From the NCBI RefSeq assembly GCF_030466625.1, contig NZ_JADEVT010000009.1, positions 1 through 64,000 of the forward strand: 64,000 nucleotides of DNA, given 5' to 3'. A program made the position numbers and the translations under genes. Below the pieces are notes generated by a model that was not told the DNA's origin, did no database searches, and saw nothing but the letters and a program-made list of their open reading frames with translations. The DNA is from Nocardioides sp. ChNu-153. GTDB lineage: Bacteria; Actinomycetota; Actinomycetes; Propionibacteriales; Nocardioidaceae. Every line of letters starts with the position of its first letter. Within the stretch, counting starts at the first letter, position 1. Positions 16,002 to 25,207 of the stretch are shown here, one piece after another.

Positions 16002-16472
16002 GTGGGCGACGACGCGGGACGACTGAAGCGCGCGGGGCTGCGGGTCACGGGCCCGCGGCTCGCGGTGCTCGCCGCCCTCGACCGCGCCACGGACGCCGGG
16101 CGTCACCTCGCCGTGGCCGAGCTGGCCGAGGAGGCGCGGGCGCTACGCCCGCGCACGTCGACGCAGACCGTCTACGACTGCGTCGACGCGCTCGCCGGGG
16201 GCGGGCTGGTCCGCCGGGTCGAGATCCCCGGCTTCCCGGCGCGCTACGAGGCCCGCGTCGACGACAACCACCACCACCTGGTCTGCCGCTCGTGCGGCCG
16301 GACCATCGACGTCGACTGCCCGGTCGGCTCGGCGCCCTGCCTGACGCCGGCCGGTGGTCACGACTTCACGGTGGACGAGGCCGAGATCGTGTTCTGGGGC
16401 CGCTGCGGCTCCTGCACGGACGAGGCAGGCGCCGTGGACCACGCCGTACCCGAGGAGAGGACAACGCGATGA
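16002..16472 (+). CDS. Fur-family regulator (FurA/CatR/PerR-like)
   Basis: A 156-residue metal- and peroxide-responsive repressor. The winged helix is [13 protein letters not shown] with [14 protein letters not shown]. The dimer domain shows the His-rich [14 protein letters not shown] and a second pair GRCGSC, the two CxxC structural zinc pairs. The stop overlaps the catalase start (ATGA), as in the furA-katG and catR-catA pairs of actinobacteria, so it most likely represses the catalase and itself under peroxide control. The GTG at 16002 is taken as the start; no clear ribosome site is seen. Confidence 0.9.
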   Translation: MGDDAGRLKRAGLRVTGPRLAVLAALDRATDAGRHLAVAELAEEARALRPRTSTQTVYDCVDALAGGGLVRRVEIPGFPARYEARVDDNHHHLVCRSCGRTIDVDCPVGSAPCLTPAGGHDFTVDEAEIVFWGRCGSCTDEAGAVDHAVPEERTTR

Positions 16473-18100
16473 CCGCACCCGACCGTCACCTGACGACCCG
16501 GCAGGGCCACCCGGTCTACGACAACCAGAACACCCGCACGGTGGGCCCCCGCGGCCCGGCGACGCTGGAGAACTACCACTTCCTCGAGAAGGTGAGCCAC
16601 TTCGACCGCGAGCGCATCCCCGAGCGGGTCGTGCACGCGCGGGGCGCCGTGGCCTACGGCACGTTCGAGGCGACGGGGCAGTGGGGCGACGAGCCCATCG
16701 CGACCTACACCCGGGCGAAGCTGTTCGCCGAGGCGGGCAAGAAGACCGACGTGGCCGTGCGGTTCTCGACCGTCATCGGGGGACGCGACTCCTCCGAGGC
16801 CGCGCGCGACCCGCGCGGGTTCGCCGTGAAGTTCTACACCGAGGACGGCAACTGGGACCTCGTCGGCAACAACCTGGGCGTCTTCTTCATCCGTGACGCC
16901 ATCAAGTTCCCGGACGTCATCCACTCGCTGAAGCCGGACCCGGTCACGTTCCGCCAGGAGCCGGCGCGGATCTTCGACTTCATGAGCCAGACGCCCGAGT
17001 CGATGCACATGCTCGTCAACCTGTTCAGCCCGCGGGGCATCCCGGCGGACTACCGCCACCAGCAGGGCTTCGGGGTCAACACCTACCGCTGGGTCAACGC
17101 CGAGGGCGTGTCCCACCTGGTCAAGTACCACTGGCTGCCGCGTCAGGGTGTGAAGTCGCTGACCGAGGCCGACGCCGCCGCGATCCAGGCAACCGAGCTC
17201 GGTCACGCGTCGAAGGACCTGTACGAGGCCATCGAGCGCGGCGAGTTCCCCCAGTGGGACCTCTACGTGCAGCTCATGGAGGACCACGACCACCCGGAGC
17301 TGGACTTCGACCCGCTCGACGACACCAAGGTGTGGCCGGAGGAGGTCTTCGAGCCGAGGCTGGTCGGCACGATGACCCTGGACCGCAACGTGGCGGACTT
17401 CCACAACGAGAACGAGCAGATCGCCTTCGGCACCGGCGTGCTCGTCGACGGGCTGGAGTTCTCCGACGACAAGATGCTCGTGGGGCGCACGTTCTCCTAC
17501 AGCGACACGCAGCGCTACCGGGTCGGTCCGAACTACCTGCAGCTGCCCGTGAACCAGGCCAAGAACGCCTCCGTCGCGACGAACCAGCGCGGCGGGCAGA
17601 TGTCGTACGGCGTGGACCTCGCGGAGGGCCAGAACCCGCACGTCAACTACGAGCCGTCGACGACCGGCGGCGTGCAGGAGGCCCCGCGGCCCGGCCCCGC
17701 CGAGGTCGGGCCCGAGCTGGGTGGCCGGCTGACCGGTGCCCGGATCCCGCGGACGAACGACTACGCGCAGGCGGGCGAGCGGTTCCGGCTGCTGGAGGAC
17801 TGGGAGCGCGACGACCTCGTCGCCAACCTGGTGGCCAACATCGGGGAGGCGACCCGTGAGGTGCAGGAGCGCATGGTCTGGCACTTCTTCCTCTGCGAGG
17901 ACGAGCTCGGCCAGCGCGTCGGCGAGGGCCTCGGCATGACGGCCGACGACGTCCGCCACCTCGAGCCGCTGGCGACGCAGACGTTGTCCGAGGAGGAGCA
18001 GCAGCGCGCCGCGAACCTCGGGAAGAACGGCCCCCGCGACGTCGAGGGCCACACGATGACGCACTGCGTCCCGAACGAGCGGGTGGTCCTCGCGGGCTGA
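16469..18100 (+). CDS. katA: Monofunctional haem catalase
   Basis: A 543-residue haem catalase that removes hydrogen peroxide in the cytosol. The N-terminus [20 protein letters not shown] is typical. The distal His lies in [13 protein letters not shown], the distal Asn in [13 protein letters not shown], and the proximal Tyr in [18 protein letters not shown]. The C-terminal part [14 protein letters not shown] follows. The ATG overlaps the fur stop by four bases with GAGGAGAGG upstream, so the two genes are one operon. A 17-bp stem hairpin follows the stop. Confidence 0.97.
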   Translation: MTAPDRHLTTRQGHPVYDNQNTRTVGPRGPATLENYHFLEKVSHFDRERIPERVVHARGAVAYGTFEATGQWGDEPIATYTRAKLFAEAGKKTDVAVRFSTVIGGRDSSEAARDPRGFAVKFYTEDGNWDLVGNNLGVFFIRDAIKFPDVIHSLKPDPVTFRQEPARIFDFMSQTPESMHMLVNLFSPRGIPADYRHQQGFGVNTYRWVNAEGVSHLVKYHWLPRQGVKSLTEADAAAIQATELGHASKDLYEAIERGEFPQWDLYVQLMEDHDHPELDFDPLDDTKVWPEEVFEPRLVGTMTLDRNVADFHNENEQIAFGTGVLVDGLEFSDDKMLVGRTFSYSDTQRYRVGPNYLQLPVNQAKNASVATNQRGGQMSYGVDLAEGQNPHVNYEPSTTGGVQEAPRPGPAEVGPELGGRLTGARIPRTNDYAQAGERFRLLEDWERDDLVANLVANIGEATREVQERMVWHFFLCEDELGQRVGEGLGMTADDVRHLEPLATQTLSEEEQQRAANLGKNGPRDVEGHTMTHCVPNERVVLAG

Positions 18101-18126
18101 GGGCCCGGACCATCCCTCGGGGTACG

Positions 18127-18163
18127 GCGACGCCCCGGCCTGCTCGGCAGGCCGGGGCGTCGC
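18127..18163. terminator. Strong bidirectional hairpin between katA and aztD1
   Basis: A perfect 17-bp stem (18127-18143 with 18147-18163, arms GCGACGCCCCGGCCTGC and its complement) and a 3-nt loop, placed between convergent genes. There is no long T-tract, as is common in actinobacterial terminators. Confidence 0.9.
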
Positions 18164-18181
18164 TGCGTCGTACGGCGGGTC

Positions 18182-19405
18182 TCAGCCGGCGGCGGGCGCG
18201 AGCTCGTTCGGCGTGACCTCGAGCTCCGTGCTGGCCAGCACCTCGCCGGTCGTGAGGTCGACGGCGTGCACCTCGTTCGTGGCCGGCTCGGTGACGTAGC
18301 CGGTGTCACCCGACACGACGATCGCGGGGTGCGGGTCCTGCCAGTCGGCCGGGCCCTCCCAGGCCTCGATCACGGGGAAGGACTCGGTGAGCTCGCCGGT
18401 GGCCGGGTCGAGCACGTGGATCGAGCCGTCCGTGGCCAGGACGTAGGCCAGGTCGTCCGGGCCGCGGGCCACGTCGCGGAAGGTGTACTCCACGCCCTCG
18501 GGCAGGTCGACCACCTCGAGGGTGCCCGCCTCGGTGTCGATGAGGGTCACGGCACCGAGCAGGTAGCCCTCGGCGTCGGGGTCGGTCTTGTAGTCGCCCA
18601 CGACGAGCGGGCTGGTCTCGCTCACGTACGCGTTGCCCATGCGGCCGTAGGGCTGGTCCGGCGCGGCCAGCTTCGTGAGCTCGCCGTCGACGTACAGCAG
18701 CGCGCCGTCCTCGCAGCCGAAGACCACGGCCTCGCCCTGCGCGGTGCCCTCGCCGTGCACGCCCGGGCACTGGTCGCTCTGCGCGACGACCGCGCCGGAG
18801 GCGTCCTTCACCACGACGCCGTTGCGGCCGTCCGCGTTGCCGACGGTCGTGAGGAAGGTGCCGTCCTCGAGCACGACCGAGACGCCGTGGTGGGCCTCGA
18901 CGCCCTCGACGGTCTCGTGCTCCGGCAGGTCCTCGGTCGCCGCCAGGTCCGCGGTGTCGAAGATGGTGGTGTCGCTGGTGCCGTCGGCGTACAGGATCGT
19001 CTTGCCGGCGTGGCGCACGACGTGGCCGGGGGTGTCGGCCGCGAAGAGGCGGTCGGTGAGCTCCGGCTCCTCGGTGGTGCCGGCGCCGGTGTCGAGCACC
19101 TGGAAGCCGTCGCTCACCGTGACCATCACGTTCCGGTCGTCACCGGCCTGGTTGAGCCGGGTGAACTCCTCCGAGGGCAGGTCGGCGAGCGTGTCGAGCG
19201 AGGTGCCGTCGAGCACGAGGATGCCGCCCTCGTAGGAGACGGCGAGCCGGGGACCGGCCGCCGGTCCGGACGAGGACGAGCCGGCGGCGTCGCTGCCGGA
19301 GTCGTCGGCGGCGTCGCCGGAGGAGCAGGCCGCGAGGCTCGCGACCGCGCCGAGGGCGAGGGCCGCCGTGCCGAGGCGGAACGGGCGGGGAGTGCGCATC
19401 GTCAT
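18182..19405 (-). CDS. aztD: AztD-like zinc metallochaperone, copy 1 (lipoprotein)
   Basis: A 407-residue exported beta-propeller-like protein of the AztD family, which carries zinc in the cell envelope and hands it to AztC. The signal peptide ends in a lipobox, AVASLAAC, followed by a Ser/Asp/Gly linker. The body shows repeated strand motifs such as GGILVLDGTS and GSIHVLDPATGEL. Possible metal or disulfide residues are in QCPGVHGEG and VFGCEDGALL, AHHGVS and PHPAIVV. ATG at 19405 is chosen over the nearby ATG at 19399 because GGAAAG lies 6 nt upstream. It is last in the aztB-aztD2-aztC-aztD1 order, 29 bp after aztC. It lacks the DHVDHFHYY cluster of copy 2. Confidence 0.8.
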   Translation of the reverse strand: MTMRTPRPFRLGTAALALGAVASLAACSSGDAADDSGSDAAGSSSSGPAAGPRLAVSYEGGILVLDGTSLDTLADLPSEEFTRLNQAGDDRNVMVTVSDGFQVLDTGAGTTEEPELTDRLFAADTPGHVVRHAGKTILYADGTSDTTIFDTADLAATEDLPEHETVEGVEAHHGVSVVLEDGTFLTTVGNADGRNGVVVKDASGAVVAQSDQCPGVHGEGTAQGEAVVFGCEDGALLYVDGELTKLAAPDQPYGRMGNAYVSETSPLVVGDYKTDPDAEGYLLGAVTLIDTEAGTLEVVDLPEGVEYTFRDVARGPDDLAYVLATDGSIHVLDPATGELTESFPVIEAWEGPADWQDPHPAIVVSGDTGYVTEPATNEVHAVDLTTGEVLASTELEVTPNELAPAAG

Positions 19406-19434
19406 CTCTCTCTTTCCAGGGTGGGGGTGGGCGC

Positions 19435-20382
19435 TCACGCGGAGAGCCCGGTGGCGATGCGCTCGGTGTTGACGCGCATCATGGTGAGGTAGTCGGGGGC
19501 GCCGCCGTCGGGCCCGGTGAGCGACTCGGTGAACAGCTCGACGACGTCGACGTGCACGTCGGCCTCGCTGGCGAGGGCCTGCACGAGCCGGTCCGGGGAC
19601 GACGACTCCGCGAAGATGGTGGGCACGCCGGTCTCCTCCACCGCCTCGACGAGGTCGGCGAGGTCGGAGGCCGAGGGCGCCGCCAGCGTGGTGCCGCCGG
19701 GGATGACCGCGCCGACGACCTCGAAGTCGAAGCGGTCCGCGAGGTAGCCGAAGACGTGGTGGTTGGTGACGAGCGCGCGCCGCTCCTCGGGGATGGCCGC
19801 GAACGCATCCGTCATCTCGGCGTCGACCTGCTCGACCTCGGTGCGGTAGTCCTCGGCGCGCTCCGCGAGGGCGTCGGGGTCGATACCGTCGAGGTCCGCG
19901 AGCACGGGGCCGAGGGCGTCGACGACGTCGAGCACCCGGGCGGGGTCGGTCCAGAAGTGCGAGTCGGGCGTGCCCGCGGCGTCGCCCTCGGCGTACTCGA
20001 GCACCTCGACGACGTCCCCCGCCACGAACGTGGGGACGTCCTCGTCGGCGGCCGCGTCGAGGTGCTGCTGCAGCCCCTCCTCGAGACCGAGACCGTTCGA
20101 CACGACGAGGTCGGCCGAACGGAGGCGGGCCGCCTCCTGCGCCGAGATCTCGAACGAGTGGGGGTCGGCGTCGGGCTTCATGAGGGTCATGACCTCGACC
20201 TGGTCACCGACGAGGTTGTCGACGACGTCGCCCAGGATGTTCGTCGAGACCACCACCAGCGGACGGTCGTCGCCCGTGGCCGAGCACGCCGACAGGGCGC
20301 CGGCCGCCAGGGCGGTGGTCACGGCGGTCGCCAGGGCCCCGGCCAGGGGCCGGCGGGTGCGGGGTGCGGGGGTACGGCGCAC
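19435..20382 (-). CDS. aztC: Zinc ABC transporter substrate-binding protein AztC (lipoprotein)
   Basis: A 315-residue cluster A-I (ZnuA/AztC-like) solute-binding protein that captures zinc outside the membrane. The lipobox is AGALSAC after a long signal segment. Zn ligands fit DADPHSFEIS, SHFWTDPA and TNHHVFGY, plus the late acidic site in FAESSSPDR. The GTG at 20382 starts two bases after the aztD2 stop (TGACCGTG), so translation is coupled. No His-rich loop of the ZnuA type is seen, as in AztC proteins, which depend on AztD for zinc delivery. Confidence 0.9.
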   Translation of the reverse strand: MRRTPAPRTRRPLAGALATAVTTALAAGALSACSATGDDRPLVVVSTNILGDVVDNLVGDQVEVMTLMKPDADPHSFEISAQEAARLRSADLVVSNGLGLEEGLQQHLDAAADEDVPTFVAGDVVEVLEYAEGDAAGTPDSHFWTDPARVLDVVDALGPVLADLDGIDPDALAERAEDYRTEVEQVDAEMTDAFAAIPEERRALVTNHHVFGYLADRFDFEVVGAVIPGGTTLAAPSASDLADLVEAVEETGVPTIFAESSSPDRLVQALASEADVHVDVVELFTESLTGPDGGAPDYLTMMRVNTERIATGLSA

Positions 20383-20384
20383 GG

Positions 20385-21641
20385 TCAGCGTCCCGTCTCG
20401 GCGGTGAACGCCGGCTCGGTGGTGGTCTCGAAGGTCCGCGCGACGCGGGCGGCGTCGGCGAAGTCGATCTCGTGCAGGCGCTGCTCGAGGGGGGCGCTGA
20501 GATAGGCCCGCTGCTGGTCGGCGACGAGCGTCGGCCGGACGCCCGCGGCGAGGGACGCGGCGGCGAGCGGCTCGGTCGCGGCGAGCACGGCCCCGTCCTC
20601 GCCGGACAGCACGAGCACGCGCCCGGTCGCGGTGAGCGCGAGGACGTGCTGGTCCGCGTCGTCGACCGCGCTCACCACCACGAGGGGCTCGGGGGCGGGC
20701 AGCAGCGTCCACGCCCGCTCGCGGGTGTCGAGCAGCCAGATGCCCGCCTCGCCCGCGTCGCCCGCCAGGGCCGCCACGGTCGGCCGGCCCTCGCGGTTGG
20801 CGAAGGAGGTGGCCGGGGGAGCGGTGGTGCCGGCCGGGTAGGGGATCCGCTCGACGACCAGCTCCTCGTCCTCCACGTGGGCGAGGAGGGCGCCGTCGGC
20901 GCAGCCGATGACGGCTCCCACGCGGGTGGTGATCGTGCCGGAGGCACGAACGCACGGCTCCTCGAGACCGGTGGGCTCGCCGTCCGCGCCGCGGGCGACG
21001 ACGGACGTCGCGACGCCGTCGGTGGCCTCGGTGACGAGCGCGAACGAGCCGACCGGCACGACCAGGCCGGCGTGCGGGTCCACCTCGACGCGGAACTGCT
21101 CGGAGATCTCGCCCTCCGACAGCGCCTCGGTGTCGAGGAGCACGGCCTCGCCGGAGTCGGGGAAGAACAGGCCGGTGCCGCCCGTGGTGGACAGGTTGGT
21201 CGTCGCCACGGTCGCGTCCCCGTCGCCCTCGACGGTGCCGAGCAGGGCCGGGTCGGCGCGGTAGTAGTGGAAGTGGTCGACGTGGTCCCACGTCCAGACC
21301 CCGCTGTCGACGACCTCGACGCCGGCGTCGGTCTGCGCGAAGAGGTAGCGGCCGTCGGTGGTCAGGGCGCTCGGCGCGCCGACGCTGCCCAGGTCGCTGA
21401 CGCTCTCGTCGAGGAGGTCGAGGTGCGTGACGGCGCCGGCCGGGTCGATCGTGGTGAGGCCGAGCTGCGGCTCGGAGACCTCGGCGGCGCCGGCGACGGC
21501 GCCGTGGCCGTCACCGGTCGCGTCACCGGCGGCCGCGTCGGTCGCGTCGGCGCCGGACGACCCGGCCGGGTCGCCGGAGCAGGCGACCAGGGCGAGGCCG
21601 AGGACGCCCCCGAGGGCGAGGGAGGAGATGCGTGGACGCAC
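20385..21641 (-). CDS. aztD: AztD-like zinc metallochaperone, copy 2 (lipoprotein)
   Basis: A 418-residue AztD-family protein. The lipobox is GLALVAC, followed by an Ala/Asp/Gly linker with a GDGHGA site. A prominent histidine cluster, DHVDHFHYYRADP, lies about a quarter of the way in; this is the likely zinc site. Two Cys (EEPCVRASG and VIGCADGALL) match the Cys pair of copy 1. The GTG at 21641 has AAGGA upstream; an open extension further 5' is antisense-like and low in homology. It is second in the operon after aztB (104-bp gap) and is followed by aztC with a two-base gap. Confidence 0.82.
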   Translation of the reverse strand: MRPRISSLALGGVLGLALVACSGDPAGSSGADATDAAAGDATGDGHGAVAGAAEVSEPQLGLTTIDPAGAVTHLDLLDESVSDLGSVGAPSALTTDGRYLFAQTDAGVEVVDSGVWTWDHVDHFHYYRADPALLGTVEGDGDATVATTNLSTTGGTGLFFPDSGEAVLLDTEALSEGEISEQFRVEVDPHAGLVVPVGSFALVTEATDGVATSVVARGADGEPTGLEEPCVRASGTITTRVGAVIGCADGALLAHVEDEELVVERIPYPAGTTAPPATSFANREGRPTVAALAGDAGEAGIWLLDTRERAWTLLPAPEPLVVVSAVDDADQHVLALTATGRVLVLSGEDGAVLAATEPLAAASLAAGVRPTLVADQQRAYLSAPLEQRLHEIDFADAARVARTFETTTEPAFTAETGR

Positions 21642-21745
21642 GGGGTCCTTCCGTGGGGTGGGCGCAGCGCCGCGCGCCGGGACGGCGGACGGTGGTGCGT
21701 CGGGTGGGTGCGGTGGGTGCCGCGGGTGAGGTGGGCCGGGGTGGA

Positions 21746-22621
21746 TCAGGTGGTCGCGGGTGTGGTCGCGGGTCTGGCGGTGGTGCGGGCGCGGACGGCG
21801 TCGAGCGCCGCGCGGGTGGCCCAGGACAGGACGGCGAGCGCGATGGCCGCCGCGGCGACGGAGGCGCCCGCCGCGGTCGCGGCGTGCCACGACACGAGGA
21901 GCCCGACGAGCACGGCCACGACGCCGAGCACGGCGGCCAGCGCCATCCGCGTCGGGATCCGGGTGGTCCAGTGCTCGGCCGCCACCGCGGGGGCGAGCAG
22001 CAGCCCGACCACGAGGAGCGAGCCGACGGCCTGGTACGACGCGACCACCGCCAGCGTGACGAGGCCGACGAGCGCAGCCTGCGCGAGCCGGGGCCCGAGG
22101 CCGAGCACGGCCGCGATCCGCGGGTCGAGGGCCAGTGCGACGAGCGAGCGGTGGGCGACGACCGCGACGACGAGCCCGACCGCCGCGGCGATCGCCAGGA
22201 GCACGAGGTCGACGGGCGCGATGGCGAGGATGTCGCCGAAGAGGATCGACGTGGCGTCGGTGGCGAAGCTGCCCGAGTGGGACACGATGATCACGCCGAG
22301 CGCCAGCATGGCGACGAACAGCAGGCCGATGCTGGTGTCGTACGACAGCCGGCCGCGGCGCTGCAGGCCCCCGATGCCCAGGCTCATCGCGATCGCGCTG
22401 ACCGCGCCGCCGGCCATCGCCGGCCACCCGAGCACCGTGGCGAGCGCCACGCCGGGGAGCATGCCGTGCGCCAGCGCCTCCCCGAGGAACGCCATGCCGC
22501 GGATGACCACCCAGGTCCCGACGACGCCGCAGAGCACGGCGACGAGCGCACCTCCGAGCAGGGCACGTCGCAGGAAGTCGAGGGCGAAGGGCTCGAGCAG
22601 CCCCTCGGTCAGGGTGGTCAC
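21746..22621 (-). CDS. aztB: Zinc ABC transporter permease AztB
   Basis: A 291-residue ABC-3 family permease (ZnuB/AztB type) with about eight hydrophobic segments. FLGEALAHGMLPGVALA is the family signature in the second membrane segment, and PRIAAVLGLGPRLAQAAL is the coupling-helix region that docks on the ATPase. The GTG at 22621 has no ribosome site; a TAGGGT -10 (minus strand, 22630-22635) lies 8 nt before it, suggesting a leaderless transcript controlled by the adjacent Zur-like box. Confidence 0.92.
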   Translation of the reverse strand: MTTLTEGLLEPFALDFLRRALLGGALVAVLCGVVGTWVVIRGMAFLGEALAHGMLPGVALATVLGWPAMAGGAVSAIAMSLGIGGLQRRGRLSYDTSIGLLFVAMLALGVIIVSHSGSFATDATSILFGDILAIAPVDLVLLAIAAAVGLVVAVVAHRSLVALALDPRIAAVLGLGPRLAQAALVGLVTLAVVASYQAVGSLLVVGLLLAPAVAAEHWTTRIPTRMALAAVLGVVAVLVGLLVSWHAATAAGASVAAAAIALAVLSWATRAALDAVRARTTARPATTPATT

Positions 22622-22643
22622 GAGGAGGGACCCTAGACCGAGA

Positions 22644-22663
22644 TAGGAATGATTATCAAAAGC
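22644..22663. promoter_or_regulatory. Zur-like operator between aztB and aztA
   Basis: TAGGAATGATTATCAAAAGC contains the AATGATTATCA core of actinobacterial Zur boxes. It lies midway between two divergent -10 elements (TAGGGT at 22630-22635 on the minus strand, TAGGGT at 22666-22671 on the plus strand). It is also strikingly AT-rich in a very GC-rich window. Confidence 0.82.
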
Positions 22664-22677
22664 GGTAGGGTGTGCGG

Positions 22678-23379
22678 GTGAGCACGTTCCCCGCCCCCGG
22701 CGATCTCGTCCCCCTGGCCGCCCGCCTCCGCGGGGTCCGCGTCGACTTCGGCGCCCACCCCGCCGTGCGCGGCGTCGACCTCGACGTGCCGTCCGCCTGC
22801 GTGACGGTGGTGGCCGGCCCCAACGGCGCGGGGAAGTCGACCCTGCTGGAGGTCGTCGCGGGCACCCGCCCCCCGAGCGCGGGCACGCGCTGGGCCGTCG
22901 ACGCCGTGGCGTTCGTGCCGCAGCGGGCCGCCGTGCCCGACCGGCTGCCCCTCACCGTGCGCGACGTGGTGAGCGTCGGGGCCTGGGGACGCCGCGGTCC
23001 GTGGCGGCGGCTCAACGCCGCGGCGCGCGCGGCCGTCGACGAGGCCATGGAGCGGATGGAGGTGGCCGTGCTCGCCCGCCAGCCCTACTCCGCGCTGTCG
23101 GGTGGCCAGCGCCAGCGGGCCCTGCTCGCCCAGGGACTCGCCCGCGGGGCCGAGCTGCTCCTCCTCGACGAGCCGACGACCGGCCTCGACGCCGACAGCG
23201 GGGACCGGATCCGCGCCATCGTGCGGGCGGAGGCGGAGCGCGGCGCCGCCGTGGTCTGCGTCTCCCACGACCCCGCGGTGCTTGCCGTCGCCGACCGGCT
23301 CGTGCGCCTCGTCGACGGGCGCGTGGCGGACGACACCTCGCCGGGTCAGCGCCCGGCCGCCTCCCTCGCGGCGAGGTAG
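22678..23379 (+). CDS. aztA: Zinc ABC transporter ATP-binding protein AztA
   Basis: A 233-residue ABC ATPase. Walker A is GPNGAGKST, the Q-loop follows (VPQRAAV), the signature is LSGGQRQR and Walker B is LLLLDEPTTGLD, followed by the H-loop VSHD. It energises zinc import through AztB. The GTG at 22678 is chosen because a TAGGGT -10 lies 6 nt upstream (leaderless); a GTG two codons earlier is the alternative. Its last 34 bp overlap the end of the convergent acetyltransferase gene. Confidence 0.92.
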   Translation: MSTFPAPGDLVPLAARLRGVRVDFGAHPAVRGVDLDVPSACVTVVAGPNGAGKSTLLEVVAGTRPPSAGTRWAVDAVAFVPQRAAVPDRLPLTVRDVVSVGAWGRRGPWRRLNAAARAAVDEAMERMEVAVLARQPYSALSGGQRQRALLAQGLARGAELLLLDEPTTGLDADSGDRIRAIVRAEAERGAAVVCVSHDPAVLAVADRLVRLVDGRVADDTSPGQRPAASLAAR

Positions 23380-24107
23380 GCCGTCACCTCCTCCGGCGAC
23401 CACGCGGGGCGGACGTCCGCGGGGTCGTCGCCGACCCACCCCACGCCCGGATCCAGCCGGCGGACGACGCGGGCGGGCACACCGGCGACGACGCAGTGGT
23501 CGGGCACCTCGCCCCGTACGACGGAGCCCGCCGCCACCACGACGTTGCGCCCCAGGACGGTGCCGGGCAGCAGGATCGCGTGGTGCCCGACCCAGGTGCC
23601 GGAGCCGACCCGCACGGGCTGGTGGCGGCCGAGCTGGCGCCCGACGGGGGTGGCGGGGTCCTGGTAGCCGTGGCTGGCGTCGGAGACGAAGACCCCCTGG
23701 CCGAACCAGACGTCGTCGCCGATCTCGATGGACTCGTGGGCGGTCAGGGTGCTCCGCGCGCCGATGACGCAACGCTCGCCGAGGACGAGCCCCCGCTGCG
23801 GCAGCGGCCGCCCGTCGCCGTACCCCACCGTGAGGGTGGCCGAGCGGCCGACCAGCGTGTCCGCGCCGACGTGGATCGCCGCGGTGCCGGCCAGCGTGGC
23901 GGGCGGGAAGGCGATGCAGCTGCCGGGCCCCATGCTGCCGAAGGAGTCGGCCGCCCGGGTACCGGGGGCCACGGCGCCGTACCACTCGACGGCACGTCGC
24001 CCCGCGTGGACGACCGACCCGAGCGCGCGGCGCACCAACGGGGCGTCGCGGAGCCGGCGGGGGGACGGCAGGGTCGGGAGGGCCGGCAGGGACGGGAGGG
24101 CGGGCAC
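23346..24107 (-). CDS. Left-handed beta-helix acetyltransferase (LpxA-like, hexapeptide)
   Basis: A 253-residue hexapeptide-repeat transferase, probably acetyl-CoA dependent. Repeats are seen through the middle, such as AIHVGADTLVGRSATL, RCVIGARSTLTAHESIEIGD and RVGSGTWVGHHAILLPGTVL. DASHGYQDP carries the usual catalytic-type His. The first 15 residues are a Pro/Leu repeat. The GTG at 24107 is 6 nt from TAGCCT (minus strand, 24114-24119), so it is probably leaderless. The acceptor, likely a sugar or lipid intermediate, is unknown. It overlaps the end of aztA by 34 bp in convergent orientation. Confidence 0.82.
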   Translation of the reverse strand: MPALPSLPALPTLPSPRRLRDAPLVRRALGSVVHAGRRAVEWYGAVAPGTRAADSFGSMGPGSCIAFPPATLAGTAAIHVGADTLVGRSATLTVGYGDGRPLPQRGLVLGERCVIGARSTLTAHESIEIGDDVWFGQGVFVSDASHGYQDPATPVGRQLGRHQPVRVGSGTWVGHHAILLPGTVLGRNVVVAAGSVVRGEVPDHCVVAGVPARVVRRLDPGVGWVGDDPADVRPAWSPEEVTAYLAAREAAGR

Positions 24108-24157
24108 CCGCGCAGGCTAGCGACTGCGGTGCGACAGTGGCCCGAGGGGCGGGGGGC

Positions 24158-24187
24158 GCACCAGCCCGCACCAGCCCGCACCAGCAG
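24158..24187. repeat. 10-bp tandem repeat, three units
   Basis: GCACCAGCCC is repeated twice, followed by a close third copy GCACCAGCAG, just upstream of the CDF gene. It is probably slippage-prone DNA; no function is evident. Confidence 0.6.
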
Positions 24188-24209
24188 GGCATCAGACGGA
24201 GGAGGAGCG

Positions 24210-25196
24210 GTGGGCGAGGAGCAGGAGACGGGGGAGCCCCGGCCGGCGGGCGGCGGCGAGTCGCTGCTGACCGTCGTCGTCGCGCTGGTGGCCAACGCCC
24301 TCATCGCGGTGGCGAAGTCCGTGGCCGCGGCACTGACGGGCTCGGCGTCGATGGTCGCCGAGGCGGCCCACTCGTGGGCCGACACGGGCAACGAGGTCGC
24401 GCTCCTGGTCGCCGAGCGCCGGGGGAGCCGACCGCGCGACGCGGCCCGGCCGCGGGGCTACGGCCGCTCCGCCTACCTGTGGTCCCTCGTCGCGGCGTTC
24501 GGGCTGTTCACCGCGGGGTCGGTGGTCTCCCTGTGGCACGGCGGCACGGTGCTGTGGGCCGACCTGCAGGGCGAGGCGGAGAGCGAGGCGCCGGCGTACA
24601 CGCTGAACTACGTCGTGCTCGCCGTGGCCTTCCTGCTCGAGGGGGCCTCGTTCCTGCAGGCGCTGCGGCAGGTGCGGCGGGAGTCGCGCCGCTGGCACCT
24701 GCGCCCGCTCGCGTTCGTCTACCGCACCTCGGACCCGACGCTGCGGGCCGTCTTCCTCGAGGACTCCTCGGCGCTCCTCGGCCTCCTGCTCGCCGGGGCG
24801 GGGGTCGCGGCCCACCAGGCCACCGGCGACCCGGTGTGGGACGCGCTGGGCTCGATCGCGGTGGGTCTCCTGCTGGGTGTGGTCGCGCTCTTCCTCATCC
24901 GCCGCAACATGGACTACCTGCTCGGCGAGGCGGTCCCGCCGGTGCTGCGCGGGCGGCTGCTGGACCTCGTCGCGGGCCACCGCACCGTCGCGCGGGTCAC
25001 CTACCTGCACGTGGAGTACGTCGGTCCTCGCCGCGTGTTCCTCGTGGCGGCCGTCGACCTGGTCGGCGACGAGCCAGAGCCGGTCGTCGCCCGACGGCTC
25101 CGCGCGCTCGAGGCCGAGCTCGAGCGCGACGCGATGATCGAGGACGCGGTGCTGACCCTGGCCGCGCCCGAGGAGACGTCGCTGTCCCGGGGCTGA
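24210..25196 (+). CDS. Cation diffusion facilitator (CDF) family transporter
   Basis: A 328-residue CDF-type divalent-metal/proton antiporter with six predicted membrane helices and a C-terminal cytosolic domain. TGSASMVAEAAHSWADTGNE in TM2 holds the H-x3-D metal site, and FLEDSSALLGLLLAG is the TM5 region (a second site, E-D here). The C-terminal ferredoxin-like dimer domain begins after RRNMDYLLGE. The GTG at 24210 has GGAGG 7 nt upstream. It is probably zinc, cobalt, cadmium or manganese efflux; being next to the zinc-uptake locus, zinc is a reasonable guess. Confidence 0.87.
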   Translation: MGEEQETGEPRPAGGGESLLTVVVALVANALIAVAKSVAAALTGSASMVAEAAHSWADTGNEVALLVAERRGSRPRDAARPRGYGRSAYLWSLVAAFGLFTAGSVVSLWHGGTVLWADLQGEAESEAPAYTLNYVVLAVAFLLEGASFLQALRQVRRESRRWHLRPLAFVYRTSDPTLRAVFLEDSSALLGLLLAGAGVAAHQATGDPVWDALGSIAVGLLLGVVALFLIRRNMDYLLGEAVPPVLRGRLLDLVAGHRTVARVTYLHVEYVGPRRVFLVAAVDLVGDEPEPVVARRLRALEAELERDAMIEDAVLTLAAPEETSLSRG

Positions 25197-25207
25197 GGCC
25201 GGCGGGC

